This document shows, in pieces, positions 8,677 to 19,330 of a DNA stretch of 64,000 nt. Source of the stretch: an uncultured Pseudomonas sp. (GTDB lineage: Bacteria > Pseudomonadota > Gammaproteobacteria > Pseudomonadales > Pseudomonadaceae). The notes beneath the pieces are model-generated. The model saw nothing but the letters and a program-made list of their open reading frames with translations, was not told where the DNA came from and ran no database searches. The stretch covers positions 186,001-250,000 of the forward strand of contig NZ_CAJYDW010000019.1 of assembly GCF_913774235.1 (NCBI RefSeq), read 5' to 3'. Position numbers and translations under genes: made by a program. Every line of letters begins with the position of its first letter. Within the stretch, counting starts at the first letter, position 1.

Positions 8677-8702
8677 GTGAAAAACGCTGCGCGGTTTTCC
8701 AC
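8677..8702. repeat. GTGGAAAA-type palindrome (one mismatch)
   Basis: Arms GTGAAAAAC and GTTTTCCAC, with one broken pair relative to the other copies. Confidence 0.65.
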
Positions 8703-8931
8703 GCTATGAATCACTATGCCGCCTATTTAAATACCGAATTCTCAGGCTGGCGCCCCGTCCCCGTCAGTGAGGCCGAGTGTAGGTGTCGCGGAGGGGGATG
8801 CGAGGCAGGACGCCGAGCAAGGCGCGAGGGGCAGGAGGCCCCTTCGTGCCGTGCCCTCGGAGAGGCACCGGAGCGAGGGGACCCGGAGCGAAGCGTAGGG
8901 CCGAACTGTTGGGGTGTGCTTTCTTTTGCTT

Positions 8932-8959
8932 ACTTTTCTTTGCACAAGCAAAGAAAAGT
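8932..8959. repeat. End hairpin of composite copy 1, right
   Basis: Arms ACTTTTCTTTGC (8932-8943) and GCAAAGAAAAGT (8948-8959) form a perfect 12-bp stem with a 4-base loop, followed by the smaller TCGCC/GGCGA stem on the opposite strand (8962-8977). Confidence 0.8.
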
Positions 8960-9092
8960 GAGTCGCCGGCAAGGCGAAACAAGAGGTGTCAGCAGAACTC
9001 AGTAAGCAGCTGGGCATTTGTAAAGCCAAGATTGCAGCTCCGTAATGTTGGGCTTCGCTTACGCTCAACCCAACCTACGAAAGCAGGCGTCC

Positions 9093-11035
<1,943 letters not shown>

Positions 11036-11050
11036 CTAGAATCGGGAAGC

Positions 11051-12181
11051 ATGGCTCCAAACACCAGGCGTGAGGTATCCGTGCAGACCGTTCAGGATCA
11101 TGTTGGCGGCAAGAACAACAATCTCAATCTGATTCGCATGCTCGCGGCGCTCGCCGTGGTCTTCAGCCACAGCTTCGCCATCTCCAGCGGCACCCCTACG
11201 GCAGAGCCCGGCCGCGAGAGCCTCGGCATGACCCTCGGCGACATCGCGGTCGACATCTTCTTCATCACCAGCGGATTTCTGGTCACCAAGAGCCTGCTCA
11301 GCCGCGCCGACATCATCGATTTCGTCTGGGGTCGCGCCCTGCGCGTGGTGCCGGGCCTGCTGGTGATGCTGGTGCTGACCGTGCTGGGCCTCGGTGCCTG
11401 GCTGACCCGGGCGCCGCTGCAGGATTATCTGAGCGATGGCGAGACCTGGCTCTACCTGCTGAAGAACACCGGCCTGATCGCCGGCGCCGAGTTCGACCTG
11501 CCCGGCCTGTTCGAGGGTAATCCCTTGCAGACCATCGTCAATGGCTCGCTGTGGACGTTGCCGTTCGAGGTGGGCATGTACGGCGCCCTGGCGCTGCTGT
11601 GGTTGTTCGTCCTCTGGCTGCGGCTCGACAGCCGGCACTTCCAGCGCGCCATCCTGCTGTTCGCCGCGGGCGCGGCGCTGTTCAAGCTGTTCGCCTACTA
11701 CTTCTTCGCCAGCGAATCGCACCTGTTGCGGCTGTTCCAGATGTTCTTCCTCGGCGGCGCCTTCTATGTGCTGCGCGCCTACATCCCGCTGTCACGCGCG
11801 GCCTTCGTCGCCGCCGTGGCGCTGCTGGTGGTGGCCACCCCCGACCGTGACAGCTTCTTCCTGGTCTACAACCTGGTCCTGGGCTATGTGCTGCTCTATC
11901 TCGCCTTCGTCCCGGCCGGACGCATCCGCGCCTTCAACGAGGTGGGCGACTATTCCTACGGACTCTACATCTACTCCTTCCCGGTGCAGCAGACCCTGGC
12001 GGCGGTGATCCCCGGCATCGAGGCCTGGACCATGGTGCTGCTCTCCATCGGTATCACCCTGCCGCTGGCGGTGGTGTCCTGGTACCTGGTGGAGCGCCAT
12101 GCGCTGGGCTATCGCCAGGCCTGCGCGACGGGCACCAAGGCGGTGTGGAAGCGCCTGGCACCGGGGCTGCGGCTGCACTGA
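11051..12181 (+). CDS. Membrane acyltransferase (acyltransferase-3, OafA/YrhL family)
   Basis: This 376-residue integral membrane protein has about ten hydrophobic segments. The family signature is present: NLIRMLAALAVVFSHSF with the catalytic His in the first helix, then VDIFFITSGFLVTKSL and RALRVVPGLLVMLVL with the conserved Arg. Members acetylate or succinylate polysaccharides, O-antigen or osmolytes. The start may be ATG 11051 or GTG 11081, the latter with GAGG 5 bases upstream; both leave the domain intact. It faces away from the adenine deaminase gene. A related protein is encoded at 46850-47902. Confidence 0.87.
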   Translation: MAPNTRREVSVQTVQDHVGGKNNNLNLIRMLAALAVVFSHSFAISSGTPTAEPGRESLGMTLGDIAVDIFFITSGFLVTKSLLSRADIIDFVWGRALRVVPGLLVMLVLTVLGLGAWLTRAPLQDYLSDGETWLYLLKNTGLIAGAEFDLPGLFEGNPLQTIVNGSLWTLPFEVGMYGALALLWLFVLWLRLDSRHFQRAILLFAAGAALFKLFAYYFFASESHLLRLFQMFFLGGAFYVLRAYIPLSRAAFVAAVALLVVATPDRDSFFLVYNLVLGYVLLYLAFVPAGRIRAFNEVGDYSYGLYIYSFPVQQTLAAVIPGIEAWTMVLLSIGITLPLAVVSWYLVERHALGYRQACATGTKAVWKRLAPGLRLH

Positions 12182-12297
12182 GGGGCATGAAGAGGCCGCC
12201 GCTGCAGGTGGGACGCGGCGGTTTGGCGCGGATGCGAGCGTTTTGCCGTCTACGGCGGTCGTAACAAGGCATTGCTCATTCAAGGACGCCTTTCTCC

Positions 12298-13404
12298 ATG
12301 CTCGCCGCCCTCAAAGACGAAACCCTGCTGCTGGTCGCCATCGGCGCCACGGTGCTGGCCTATGTGTTCGAACACGCGCTGCTCGGCGGCGGCCAGACTC
12401 TGGCCCTGGTCGCCGCCGGTGGCCTGATCGCCGCCATTATCTGCGCCGCCATGCGCGTGGCCCACCACGCCGAATTGCTGGCGGAAAAGGTCGGCGACCC
12501 CTACGGCACCATGATCCTGACCCTCTCCGCCGTGCTGGTGGAGGTGATCATCCTGGCGATCATGATGAGCCACGACCACTCGCCGACCCTGGCCCGCGAC
12601 ACCATCTACGCCGCGGTGATGCTGGACATGAACGGCATCATCGGCCTGGCCGCGCTGCTCGGTGGCCTCAAGCACGGCGAGCAGCCCTACAACGACGATT
12701 CCAGCCGCAGCTACGGCGTGATGATCATGACCGCGGTGAGCATCTCCATGCTGGTTCCCGAGTTCATCCCCTCGGCCCAGTGGCACGTCTATTCCTTCTT
12801 CACCATCGGCGCCATGGCACTGCTCTATGCCCTGTTCCTGCGCATGCAGACCGGCCCGCACAGCTACTTCTTCAGCTACAGCTATCCCGAGAAGAAGCGC
12901 AAACGTCCGGCCGTCGAAGGGCAGGGCGAGACGGCTGGTCATGGCGAGAGCAGCGCGGCGCTGTCCATCGGCCTGCTGATCGTCGGCATCGTCGCCACCG
13001 GCGCCCTGGCCGAGGTGATGTCCAAGTCCCTGGACACCGGCCTGGAAGGCCTGGCCGTCCCCGCCCTGGTGCCGGCGTTGGTGGTGGCGGTGATCTCCGC
13101 CAGCCCCGAGATCCTCACGGCGCTGCGTGCGGCCATGGCCAACCGCATGCAGTCGGTGATCAACATCGCCCTGGGCGCCAGTCTGTCCACCGTCATCCTC
13201 ACCGTGCCGGTGGTGGAAGCCATCGCCCTGTTCAATGGCCAGCCGATCCAGATGGCGATGACGCCGGTGCAAACGGTGATGATGGCCGTGACCCTGATCG
13301 TCGCCGCCATCAACCTCAACGATGGCGAGACCAATGCCATCGAGGGCATGACCCACTTCGTGCTGTTCGGTACCTTCATCATGCTGACCATTCTCGGTCT
13401 CTAA
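12298..13404 (+). CDS. ChaA-like calcium/sodium:proton antiporter
   Basis: This 368-residue inner-membrane protein of the CaCA exchanger superfamily shows two inverted halves. The first carries TLSAVLVEVIILAIMM near residue 75, and the second carries ISASPEILTALRAAMANRMQ with the acidic residue of the second alpha repeat. A hydrophilic, charged linker (PEKKRKRPAVEG) separates them near residue 195. ChaA-type proteins expel Ca2+ or Na+ in exchange for protons. The dedA-like gene follows after 9 bases, so the two form a membrane-homeostasis pair. Confidence 0.85.
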   Translation: MLAALKDETLLLVAIGATVLAYVFEHALLGGGQTLALVAAGGLIAAIICAAMRVAHHAELLAEKVGDPYGTMILTLSAVLVEVIILAIMMSHDHSPTLARDTIYAAVMLDMNGIIGLAALLGGLKHGEQPYNDDSSRSYGVMIMTAVSISMLVPEFIPSAQWHVYSFFTIGAMALLYALFLRMQTGPHSYFFSYSYPEKKRKRPAVEGQGETAGHGESSAALSIGLLIVGIVATGALAEVMSKSLDTGLEGLAVPALVPALVVAVISASPEILTALRAAMANRMQSVINIALGASLSTVILTVPVVEAIALFNGQPIQMAMTPVQTVMMAVTLIVAAINLNDGETNAIEGMTHFVLFGTFIMLTILGL

Positions 13405-13413
13405 GGACGCGCC

Positions 13414-13977
13414 ATGATCGACAGCGAGGTCATCAGCAACTACGGCTACGGCGCCGCCGTCCTGGGTGCCCTGATCGAGGGCGATGGCGTCGCCATCCTG
13501 GCCGGCATCGCCGCGCGCCATGGCTACCTGCTGTTTCCGCTCACGGCGGTTTGCGTAGCCCTGGGCGGCTTCATCGGTGACCAGACGCTGTTCTTCCTCG
13601 GCCGCCGCTATGGCGATGGCATCCTGCGCCGCTTCAAACGCCAGCAGGCGCGCATCGACTGGCTACGCAGCCGCATCCATCGCCACGAGGCGCTGTGGAT
13701 CATCGGCATCCGCTTTGCCTACGGCTTCCGCCTGATCGGCCCGCTGCTGATCGGCGCCAGCGGCGTACGACCGCGGCGCTTCCTATTCTACAACGTCATC
13801 GGGGCGTTGCTCTGGGGCTTCGTGATGACTGGCATCGGCTATGCGGTGGGGGAGATCCTGCGGGATTTCTTCGCCGAGCATCACGTGTCGAAGCGCTGGC
13901 TGATCGCGGCGGCGATCTGCGTGGCGGTGCTGTTTGTCGCCGCGCACCTGGTGTTGCGGCGGCGGGAGGAGGTGTAG
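13414..13977 (+). CDS. DedA/SNARE-associated family membrane protein
   Basis: This 187-residue inner-membrane protein has the DedA pattern: an N-terminal re-entrant segment with the acidic motif LIEGDGVAILAG, GGFIGDQTLFFLGRRYG, and the conserved basic stretch GIRFAYGFRLIGPLLIGASGV, where Arg residues lie in membrane-proximal loops. DedA proteins act in undecaprenyl-phosphate or phospholipid flipping and in tolerance to pH and cationic peptides. It ends just before the second composite repeat. Confidence 0.87.
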   Translation: MIDSEVISNYGYGAAVLGALIEGDGVAILAGIAARHGYLLFPLTAVCVALGGFIGDQTLFFLGRRYGDGILRRFKRQQARIDWLRSRIHRHEALWIIGIRFAYGFRLIGPLLIGASGVRPRRFLFYNVIGALLWGFVMTGIGYAVGEILRDFFAEHHVSKRWLIAAAICVAVLFVAAHLVLRRREEV

Positions 13978-14103
13978 GGGGAGGGTTGCTGCTTAGGTTG
14001 GGTTGAGTGCAAGCGAAGCCAAAGGCTTTTGGGGTTTGAGTTGTTGTACTGGCTGATTATCGCGGTTTGCTGATGGTTTCTGTTTCGCCCACCCGGGCGA
14101 GTC

Positions 14104-14127
14104 ACTTTTTTCAAACGCCAAAAAAGT
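14104..14127. repeat. End hairpin of composite copy 2, left
   Basis: Arms ACTTTTTT (14104-14111) and AAAAAAGT (14120-14127), perfect 8-bp stem, with the TCGCCC/GGGCGA stem just before it. Confidence 0.8.
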
Positions 14128-14341
14128 AACCAAAAACGCTTGTCCCCACGTTTCGGCCCTCCGCTGCGCTCCGGGTGCCCTCGTCCCGGCGCCGTGGCGG
14201 GGGCACGGCACGAAGGGGCCTCCTGCCCCTCGCGCCTTGCTCGGCGTCCTGCCTCGCAACCCCCGCCACGACACCGGAACTCGGCCTCACTGACGGGGAC
14301 GGGGCGCCAGCCTGAGGCTTGGGTGTTCGTGGAGCTGTAGC

Positions 14342-14367
14342 GTGGAAAACCGCGCAGTGTTTTCCAC
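14342..14367. repeat. GTGGAAAA palindrome
   Basis: Arms GTGGAAAAC and GTTTTCCAC pair around an 8-base loop; part of composite copy 2. Confidence 0.8.
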
Positions 14368-14416
14368 GGGCAGTCCCTCAATCATCGAAACCCAGGAACC
14401 TTAAGGCACTGCCTTT

Positions 14417-14480
14417 ATCGCGGCCATGGGCCGCTCCTACAGAAGCCGGATACCCCGTAGGAGCGGCCCATGGCCGCGAT
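14417..14480. repeat. REP inverted pair nested in composite copy 2
   Basis: Arms 14417-14440 and 14457-14480 are perfect 24-base inverted REP copies. Composite copy 1 lacks this pair at the matching place, so it looks like an insertion. Confidence 0.92.
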
Positions 14481-14534
14481 TTCAGCTGCGTCAGGTCGTG
14501 GTGGCGTTTTACACCGGTGAGCACTCAGCCATCA

Positions 14535-14560
14535 GTGGACAAGGCTTTGCCGTTGTCCAC
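14535..14560. repeat. GTGGACAA palindrome
   Basis: Arms GTGGACAA and TTGTCCAC; counterpart of 8630-8655 in copy 1. Confidence 0.75.
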
Positions 14561-14831
14561 GCTACGGGTTCTTCAACCAAAACTTTCCGGCTAGCGAATC
14601 GCCCCGTTCAGAAGGGCGAACGCCAGGGTCGTGGAGTGGGTCGAGCCGCATGGATGCGGCGAGAGGTCCAGTGGGCCATGGACGGCCCATCTGGACCGAC
14701 CCCGGAACGGCGCTGGCGTGAGCGAGACGTAGCGTAGCGGAGTAACAGCCGCAGGCTGGCCCGAAGGGCGAGCAACGCGAGTCACCCGGAGCGCAGCGTA
14801 GGGCAGGATGGTGGGGCAAGCGTTTTTGCTT

Positions 14832-14869
14832 ACTTTTTTCCGGGGCGCGCAGCCGCGACTGAAAAAAGT
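14832..14869. repeat. End hairpin of composite copy 2, right
   Basis: Arms ACTTTTTTC (14832-14840) and GAAAAAAGT (14861-14869) close a 20-base GC-rich loop, followed by the TCGCCC/GGGCGA stem. Confidence 0.75.
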
Positions 14870-14990
14870 GACTCGCCCGGGTGGGCGAAACAAGAAGTAC
14901 CAACGAAGCTCGATAAATAGCTAGGGCACCAATATGAGAGTTAACCCTGGCAACGTTGGGCTTCGCCGCGCTCAACGCCAGCCCCCAACG

Positions 14991-15016
14991 AAAAAGGCGC
15001 CCCAAGGCGCCTTCTC
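14991..15016 (-). terminator. Rho-independent terminator of ilvE
   Basis: AAGGCGCC and GGCGCCTT form an 8-bp stem with a short loop; on the minus strand it is followed by a run of five T. It lies about 20 bases beyond the ilvE stop. Confidence 0.85.
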
Positions 15017-15036
15017 CAAACCAATCAAACCCCGAC

Positions 15037-16056
15037 TCAGACCTTAACGATCCAGCCTTCCGGAGCAGGCTTGTCGCCGGTCTGGATGCCGGTCAGTTCC
15101 TCGTACAGCTTGCGCGTCACTGGGCCGACGTCGGTCAGGCTGTGGAAGACGTGTAGCTTCTCGCCGTACTGGATGCCGCCGATGGGGGTGATGACCGCCG
15201 CGGTGCCGCAGGCGCCGGCTTCGACGAACTGGTCGAGCTGGTCGATGAAGACATCGCCCTCTACCACCTCCAGGTTCAGGCGGTCGCGGGCCAGTTCCAT
15301 CAGCGACATTCGAGTTACGCCCGGCAGCACCGATTCGGAGCGCGGGGTGATGAACTTGCCGTCGCCGGTGATGGCGAAGAAGTTGGCCGAGCCGACTTCT
15401 TCGATCTTGCGATGGGTCAGCGGGTCCAGGTAGATGCAGTCGGCGAAGCCTTCGGCCTTGGCCTGGGCGCCGGGCATCAGGCTGGCGGCGTAGTTGCCGC
15501 CGACCTTGGCGGCACCGGTGCCCTGGGGCGCGGCGCGGTCGTAGCTGGAAATGACGAAGTTGTGCGGGGTCATGCCGCCCTTGAAGTAGGCGCCGACCGG
15601 GATGCCGAACACCACGAAGTGGAATTCGGGGGCGGTGCGCACGCCGATGTTGTCACCCACACCGATGACGAAGGGACGCAGGTAGAAGGCGCCGCCGCTG
15701 CCATAGGGCGGAATCCAGGCGTCGTTGGCCTTGACCACCTGCTGGCAGGCGTCGATGAACAGCTCGGTGGGCACCGGCGGCATCAGCAGGCGGGCGCAGC
15801 TCTTGTGCATGCGCGCGGCGTTGCGGTCGGGACGGAACAGATTGACCGAGCCGTCCTCGCAGCGATAGGCCTTGAGGCCTTCGAAGCACTGCTGGCCGTA
15901 GTGGATGGCCGTGGAGCCTTCGCTGATGTGCAGTTGGTTGTCGCGAGTCAGCTCGCCGGGTTGCCAGCTGCCGTTGCGATAGGTGGCGATGAAGCGGAAG
16001 TCGGTCTTGATGTAGTCGAAACCGAGGGTCTTCCAATCGATATCCGCAGCGCTCAT
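15037..16056 (-). CDS. ilvE: Branched-chain amino-acid aminotransferase
   Basis: This 339-residue PLP enzyme of fold type IV catalyses the last step of leucine, isoleucine and valine synthesis and the first of their breakdown. IHYGQQCFEGLKAYR and NLFRPDRNAARMHKSC are typical of group II BCATs. The PLP Lys is in GAAKVGGNYAASL, and the Glu and Thr phosphate contacts are in KIEEVGSANFF and CGTAAVITPIG. The length matches the eukaryote-like bacterial BCATs of about 340 residues. It is monocistronic, with its own terminator at 14991-15016. Confidence 0.95.
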   Translation of the reverse strand: MSAADIDWKTLGFDYIKTDFRFIATYRNGSWQPGELTRDNQLHISEGSTAIHYGQQCFEGLKAYRCEDGSVNLFRPDRNAARMHKSCARLLMPPVPTELFIDACQQVVKANDAWIPPYGSGGAFYLRPFVIGVGDNIGVRTAPEFHFVVFGIPVGAYFKGGMTPHNFVISSYDRAAPQGTGAAKVGGNYAASLMPGAQAKAEGFADCIYLDPLTHRKIEEVGSANFFAITGDGKFITPRSESVLPGVTRMSLMELARDRLNLEVVEGDVFIDQLDQFVEAGACGTAAVITPIGGIQYGEKLHVFHSLTDVGPVTRKLYEELTGIQTGDKPAPEGWIVKV

Positions 16057-16301
16057 AGATCCTCGCAGTGCTCTCCGGCGCCTCGGCCGGTCGTTTCAGG
16101 GGGAGTGGCCGTACGCCTCGCCGGCGACGGTTCAAGGGGTGGACGGGAGCGAACTCGTCCTCAGACTGTGAAAGATACCGCTTATCCAGACCGGCGGGGG
16201 CACCTTTCAGCCAATCGGGTCTCCAAAGGGTGACGCTGGCCCTTTGCCGCCTCTGCCTGCTGCCTCAGGCTAGGCGCTCCGGTCGCGACCAGGAGCTCGT
16301 T

Positions 16302-16793
16302 TTGAAAACAACGATGGCGTTGCTGGGTGCCCTCACCCTGCCAACGCTGCCGGCGCAGGCCGCCGGCATCTTCACCGATGCCTTCGATACGGCGCTCAAT
16401 CGCCGAGTCATCGAGTGGCGTGGCGCGCCCTCGCCCGAAGGCATCGTCTTCAGCGTGATCGCCAGTCAGTTCAAGACCAGTGCCGGCCACGCCACCACCG
16501 ATTTCCGCACCCAGCTCTCCACCTTCGGCGACAGGGTGCGCTTCCATGGCTGCAGCGCCAGTCGCTGGGAAATGAACGGGCAACTCTACCTGCCGCTCAA
16601 GGGTCAGTACCGCATGGCCGGGCTGGACGAGCGTTACGGTGAGTACTTCGTCGCTCAGCCCACCCGCCAGGACCTGGAGTGGGTGGCCATGAACACCCGT
16701 GTTCACTATCGCCTCTGCCGCCTGCGCGAGACCCTGTCCGCCGAGGATCTGCAGGGCTTGCGCTGGGTACTGCAAGCGGCCGAGGCCGATTAG
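16302..16793 (+). CDS. Small exported protein of unknown function
   Basis: I choose TTG 16302 because AGGAG lies 6 bases upstream and the product then begins with a clear signal peptide (KTTMALLGALTLPTLPAQA, cleavage after AQA). The mature protein of about 140 residues has two Cys (FHGCSAS and YRLCRLR) that could form a disulfide in the periplasm. I recognise no family. A longer frame back to 16068 has low-complexity Arg-rich sequence and is unlikely to be translated. It is convergent with the alcohol dehydrogenase gene six bases downstream. Upstream, 16057-16301 holds only the divergent promoter space with ilvE. Confidence 0.65.
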   Translation: MKTTMALLGALTLPTLPAQAAGIFTDAFDTALNRRVIEWRGAPSPEGIVFSVIASQFKTSAGHATTDFRTQLSTFGDRVRFHGCSASRWEMNGQLYLPLKGQYRMAGLDERYGEYFVAQPTRQDLEWVAMNTRVHYRLCRLRETLSAEDLQGLRWVLQAAEAD

Positions 16794-16799
16794 TGTGGC

Positions 16800-17843
16800 C
16801 TAGCTGAAATCGGTGATCACCGTGACCCCGGTACCCTGGAAGCTATCCATCTGCATCAGCGCCGCGATGGAATCGGCAAGGCTGATTTCCCGGCCAATCA
16901 GTTTGTCCGGTGCCAGGGTGCCCTGGCGCAGCATGGCCATCAGCACATCGTAGCGATGGGCCTGCATGCCGTGGCTGCCGAGGATCTCCAGTTCATGGGC
17001 GATCACTCGATCCATCGGCAGCGCGGGCGTCGCCTGGTCACCCAGTAACAGGCCCACCTGGACGTGCTTGCCACGTTTGCGCAGGCTGGTAATGGAATTG
17101 CAGCAGGTGGTGGGATGACCCAGGGCGTCGAGGGAGACGTGGGCGCCGCCCCCGGTGATCTCCCGCACCGCCTCGGGCACGCTGGTCACCTGGGTGGCAT
17201 CGAGGGTGGCCACGGCGCCCAGGCGGCGGGCCAGCTCAAGTTTGTCCGCGGCGATGTCGATGGCTACCACCTGGGCGCCCAGGCTGCTGGCGATCATGAT
17301 GGCCGAGAGTCCGACGCCGCCGCAGCCATGCACCGCCACCCACTGGCCCGCGCTGACCTTGCCCTGGTCGACCACGGCGCGAAAGGAGGTGACGAAGCGG
17401 CAGCCCAGGCTCGCCGCAGTGGCGAAGCCCAGCGTCTCGGGCAAAGCGACCAGGTTGAGGTCGGCCTGATGGATGCCGACGTACTGGGCGAAGGAACCCC
17501 AGTGGGTGAAGCCCGGCTGGAACTGGTGATCGCAGACCTGCTGGTGGCCGGCATGGCACTGGGGGCAGGCGCCGCAGCCGCCGACGAAGGGTACCGTCAC
17601 CCGGTCGCCGACCTGCCAGCGGGTCACGTCCTTGCCAACCGCCTCGACGATTCCGGCCAGTTCGTGACCGGGCACATGGGGCAGTTCGATATCGGGATCG
17701 TGGCCGACCCAGCCGTGCCAGTCGCTGCGGCAGACGCCGGTCGCCATGACCTTGAGCACCACGCCGTGGGGCTCGGGGGTGGGGTCTGCCACCGTGGTCA
17801 GGCGTGGCGGCGCGGAAAAGGCTTCGTAGACGACGGCTTTCAT
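16800..17843 (-). CDS. Zinc-dependent alcohol dehydrogenase
   Basis: This 347-residue medium-chain dehydrogenase has the catalytic zinc site in [10 protein letters not shown] and [10 protein letters not shown], where the second is the GHE motif. The structural zinc site has four Cys in [17 protein letters not shown]. The NAD(P) site is [13 protein letters not shown], and [14 protein letters not shown] suggests NAD. It would oxidise an alcohol or reduce an aldehyde in the cytosol. It is divergent from an Lrp/AsnC regulator 132 bases away, which probably controls it. Confidence 0.9.
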   Translation of the reverse strand: MKAVVYEAFSAPPRLTTVADPTPEPHGVVLKVMATGVCRSDWHGWVGHDPDIELPHVPGHELAGIVEAVGKDVTRWQVGDRVTVPFVGGCGACPQCHAGHQQVCDHQFQPGFTHWGSFAQYVGIHQADLNLVALPETLGFATAASLGCRFVTSFRAVVDQGKVSAGQWVAVHGCGGVGLSAIMIASSLGAQVVAIDIAADKLELARRLGAVATLDATQVTSVPEAVREITGGGAHVSLDALGHPTTCCNSITSLRKRGKHVQVGLLLGDQATPALPMDRVIAHELEILGSHGMQAHRYDVLMAMLRQGTLAPDKLIGREISLADSIAALMQMDSFQGTGVTVITDFS

Positions 17844-17975
17844 GGGGCGACCTCGAGCGGGAGAATTCCTCCAGTATGGCGGGGCGGCCTGAATTAGCCT
17901 GTCTGAATGCCTTCTTGGAAGCCAGTAAGGTGAAATATCCTTTCGTCCACACGCTAGTTATGGAAGGGGCTTTCA

Positions 17976-18452
17976 ATGGGGAAGTTTGATCGTCTCGACG
18001 CCGCCATCGTCGAGCGCCTGCAGCGTGATGGCCGGCTGTCCAATGCGCGCCTGGCCGAACAGCTGTCAATGAGTGAAGCCTCCTGCTGGCGCCGGCAGAA
18101 GCGGCTGGAAGAGGCGGGCGTCATCGAGGGCTACCAGGCGGTGGTCAATCGGCGGCGCCTGGGAATCGGGGTGATGGCCTTCGTGCAGATCGGGTGCACC
18201 CAGCACAGTGAAGAGGTGACGGCGCAATTCGAGGCCATCATCGGCGCTTCGAGCAATGTACTGGCCTGCTACAACGTCACCGGCGAGGCGGACTTCCTAT
18301 TGCACGTGGTGGCCCGCGACCTGGACGACTACAGCCGTTTCGTCGAGCAGGTGCTGCGCAAGCTGCCGGGCGTGTTCAACATCCGCTCCAACCTCTGCCT
18401 GCGTGAGCTGAAAAGCGAGCGGCGCCTGCCGGTGGACTATCTGGTCGACTAG
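17976..18452 (+). CDS. Lrp/AsnC-family transcriptional regulator
   Basis: This 158-residue protein has an N-terminal winged helix (LDAAIVERLQRDGRLSNARLAEQLSMSEASCWRRQKRLEE region, residues about 5-45) and a C-terminal RAM effector-binding domain (from GIGVMAFVQIG, with ACYNVTGEADFLLHVVARDLDDY). GGAAGGGG precedes the ATG. Such regulators sense amino acids or related molecules and form octamers. Divergence from the alcohol dehydrogenase gene makes that gene the likely target. Its 3' end overlaps the convergent exonuclease gene by four bases. Confidence 0.92.
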   Translation: MGKFDRLDAAIVERLQRDGRLSNARLAEQLSMSEASCWRRQKRLEEAGVIEGYQAVVNRRRLGIGVMAFVQIGCTQHSEEVTAQFEAIIGASSNVLACYNVTGEADFLLHVVARDLDDYSRFVEQVLRKLPGVFNIRSNLCLRELKSERRLPVDYLVD

Positions 18453-19126
18453 CCCGCCAGCGCCCGCACGGCCTGCCAGGTGGCCGGTGACTCGCCGGCC
18501 AGGGCCTGGACCAGGGCGGCCTTGAGGCGGCAGTCGGGCAGGGCGCGATGGGTTTCCTGGACCGGGATGCCCTGTTGGCGGGCGGCCATGGCCAGGGCCT
18601 TGCGGCGCCAGCCGTCCTGGTTGCGGCTATCCAGACTCGGCTCCTGCCAGAACTGGGCATAGAGCTGCATCAGGCAATGCAGGCGAGTGCCGTCCACCAG
18701 CTGCACCGGTGGCGTCTCGCGCTCCAGTTCCGGCGGCAGCGCCAGGCCGTGCAGGTGGGCGTTGTAGCCCAGCAGGCGGTAATCGAAAGGCATGCCGTAG
18801 GCCAGCACGGTGCGGCCCTGCAGCAGCGGCCAGAGTCGGGCGAACACCTCGGGGAAGCGGGGTGCCTGAGCCAGATCGGCATCGGTCAGGCCGTGGATCA
18901 GGGTCGCCTCGCGCGGCACGGCGATGGTGGGGCGGACCAGGGTATCGAGCAACACCCGGCCACCGAGGGTCATCACCGCCACCTCGATAAGCTGCGCCTC
19001 CTCGCCCAGGCCGGTCGCCTCGGTATCCAGTACCAGCACGTCCTGTTCCAACCAGCGGCGGGCCTGCTCGCGGACGAGCCCTTGCTGGGCGTTGTAGCGG
19101 GGAACGGACGACGACAACGAATTCAT
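18449..19126 (-). CDS. DnaQ-like 3'-5' exonuclease
   Basis: With ATG 19126 as the start the protein has 225 residues. The DEDD exonuclease motifs are present: ExoI VLDTEATGLG with the DxE pair, ExoII in AYGMPFDYRLLGYN with the Asp, and a C-terminal ExoIII region. IHGLTDADL is typical of DNA polymerase III epsilon relatives. It removes nucleotides from 3' ends, and divergence from polB (204 bases apart) fits a repair role. A TTG eight codons earlier is an alternative start without a good ribosome site. Confidence 0.85.
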   Translation of the reverse strand: MNSLSSSVPRYNAQQGLVREQARRWLEQDVLVLDTEATGLGEEAQLIEVAVMTLGGRVLLDTLVRPTIAVPREATLIHGLTDADLAQAPRFPEVFARLWPLLQGRTVLAYGMPFDYRLLGYNAHLHGLALPPELERETPPVQLVDGTRLHCLMQLYAQFWQEPSLDSRNQDGWRRKALAMAARQQGIPVQETHRALPDCRLKAALVQALAGESPATWQAVRALAG

Positions 19127-19330
19127 GACACTGCCTGAAACGGTAATCAAGGAGGCGCCCAGTAACCGAACGAGTCGGCTCTACGACGGGTGTGGGCATT
19201 CGATGCAAGATCATCGCCATAGGACACAGAGCTTTTGGTCGGCGCGACGAGTGGACCATTGGGCGTGCCGGGGTCGCCCCGCCCGGCCAGCCTTGCGAGA
19301 ATGGCGCCCCGAGCGAATGAGAGGAGCGCG

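Larger units (their letters stand above)
8343..9074 (+). repeat. Composite non-coding repeat, copy 1
   Basis: No gene is credible between the glycosyltransferase and hisN (8163-9092). The space holds a composite repeat in the order: end hairpins (8372-8414), module A (8420-8600), palindrome GTGGACAA...TTGTCCAC (8630-8655), palindrome GTGAAAAA...TTTTCCAC (8677-8702), module B in opposite sense (8745-8900), end hairpins (8932-8985), and a TTGGGCTTCGC...CTCAACCCAAC palindrome (9047-9074). The same parts recur in reverse order and strand at 13993-14985; 73 bases of module A (8465-8537) are identical to 14652-14724 reversed. Open frames here look like translated repeat. Confidence 0.85.
13993..14985 (-). 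repeat. Composite non-coding repeat, copy 2 (inverted relative to copy 1)
   Basis: No gene is credible between dedA and ilvE (13978-15036). From left to right: GGTTGGGTTGAG palindrome (13993-14022), end hairpins (14085-14127), module B (14140-14320), GTGGAAAA palindrome (14342-14367), a REP pair (14417-14480), GTGGACAA palindrome (14535-14560), module A in opposite sense (14575-14800), end hairpins (14832-14890), and a GTTGGGCTTCGC palindrome (14955-14980). Order and strand are the reverse of copy 1. The REP pair and about 50 bases near 14728-14780 are extra. Confidence 0.85.

Noticed and set aside
8367-9005. Open frames of 100-210 codons within the composite repeats (also 14319-15005)
   Set aside because: They are translations of palindromic repeats, differ between the two copies in frame and length, and lack ribosome sites. 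I treat them as non-coding.
16068-16301. Longer N-terminus for the small exported protein
   Set aside because: The extra 78 residues are Arg/Ser-rich and would hide the signal peptide; the TTG at 16302 has a good ribosome site.
19131-19330. LexA (SOS) box in front of polB
   Set aside because: No CTG-N10-CAG match with a proper AT-rich centre was found in the intergenic region by eye.
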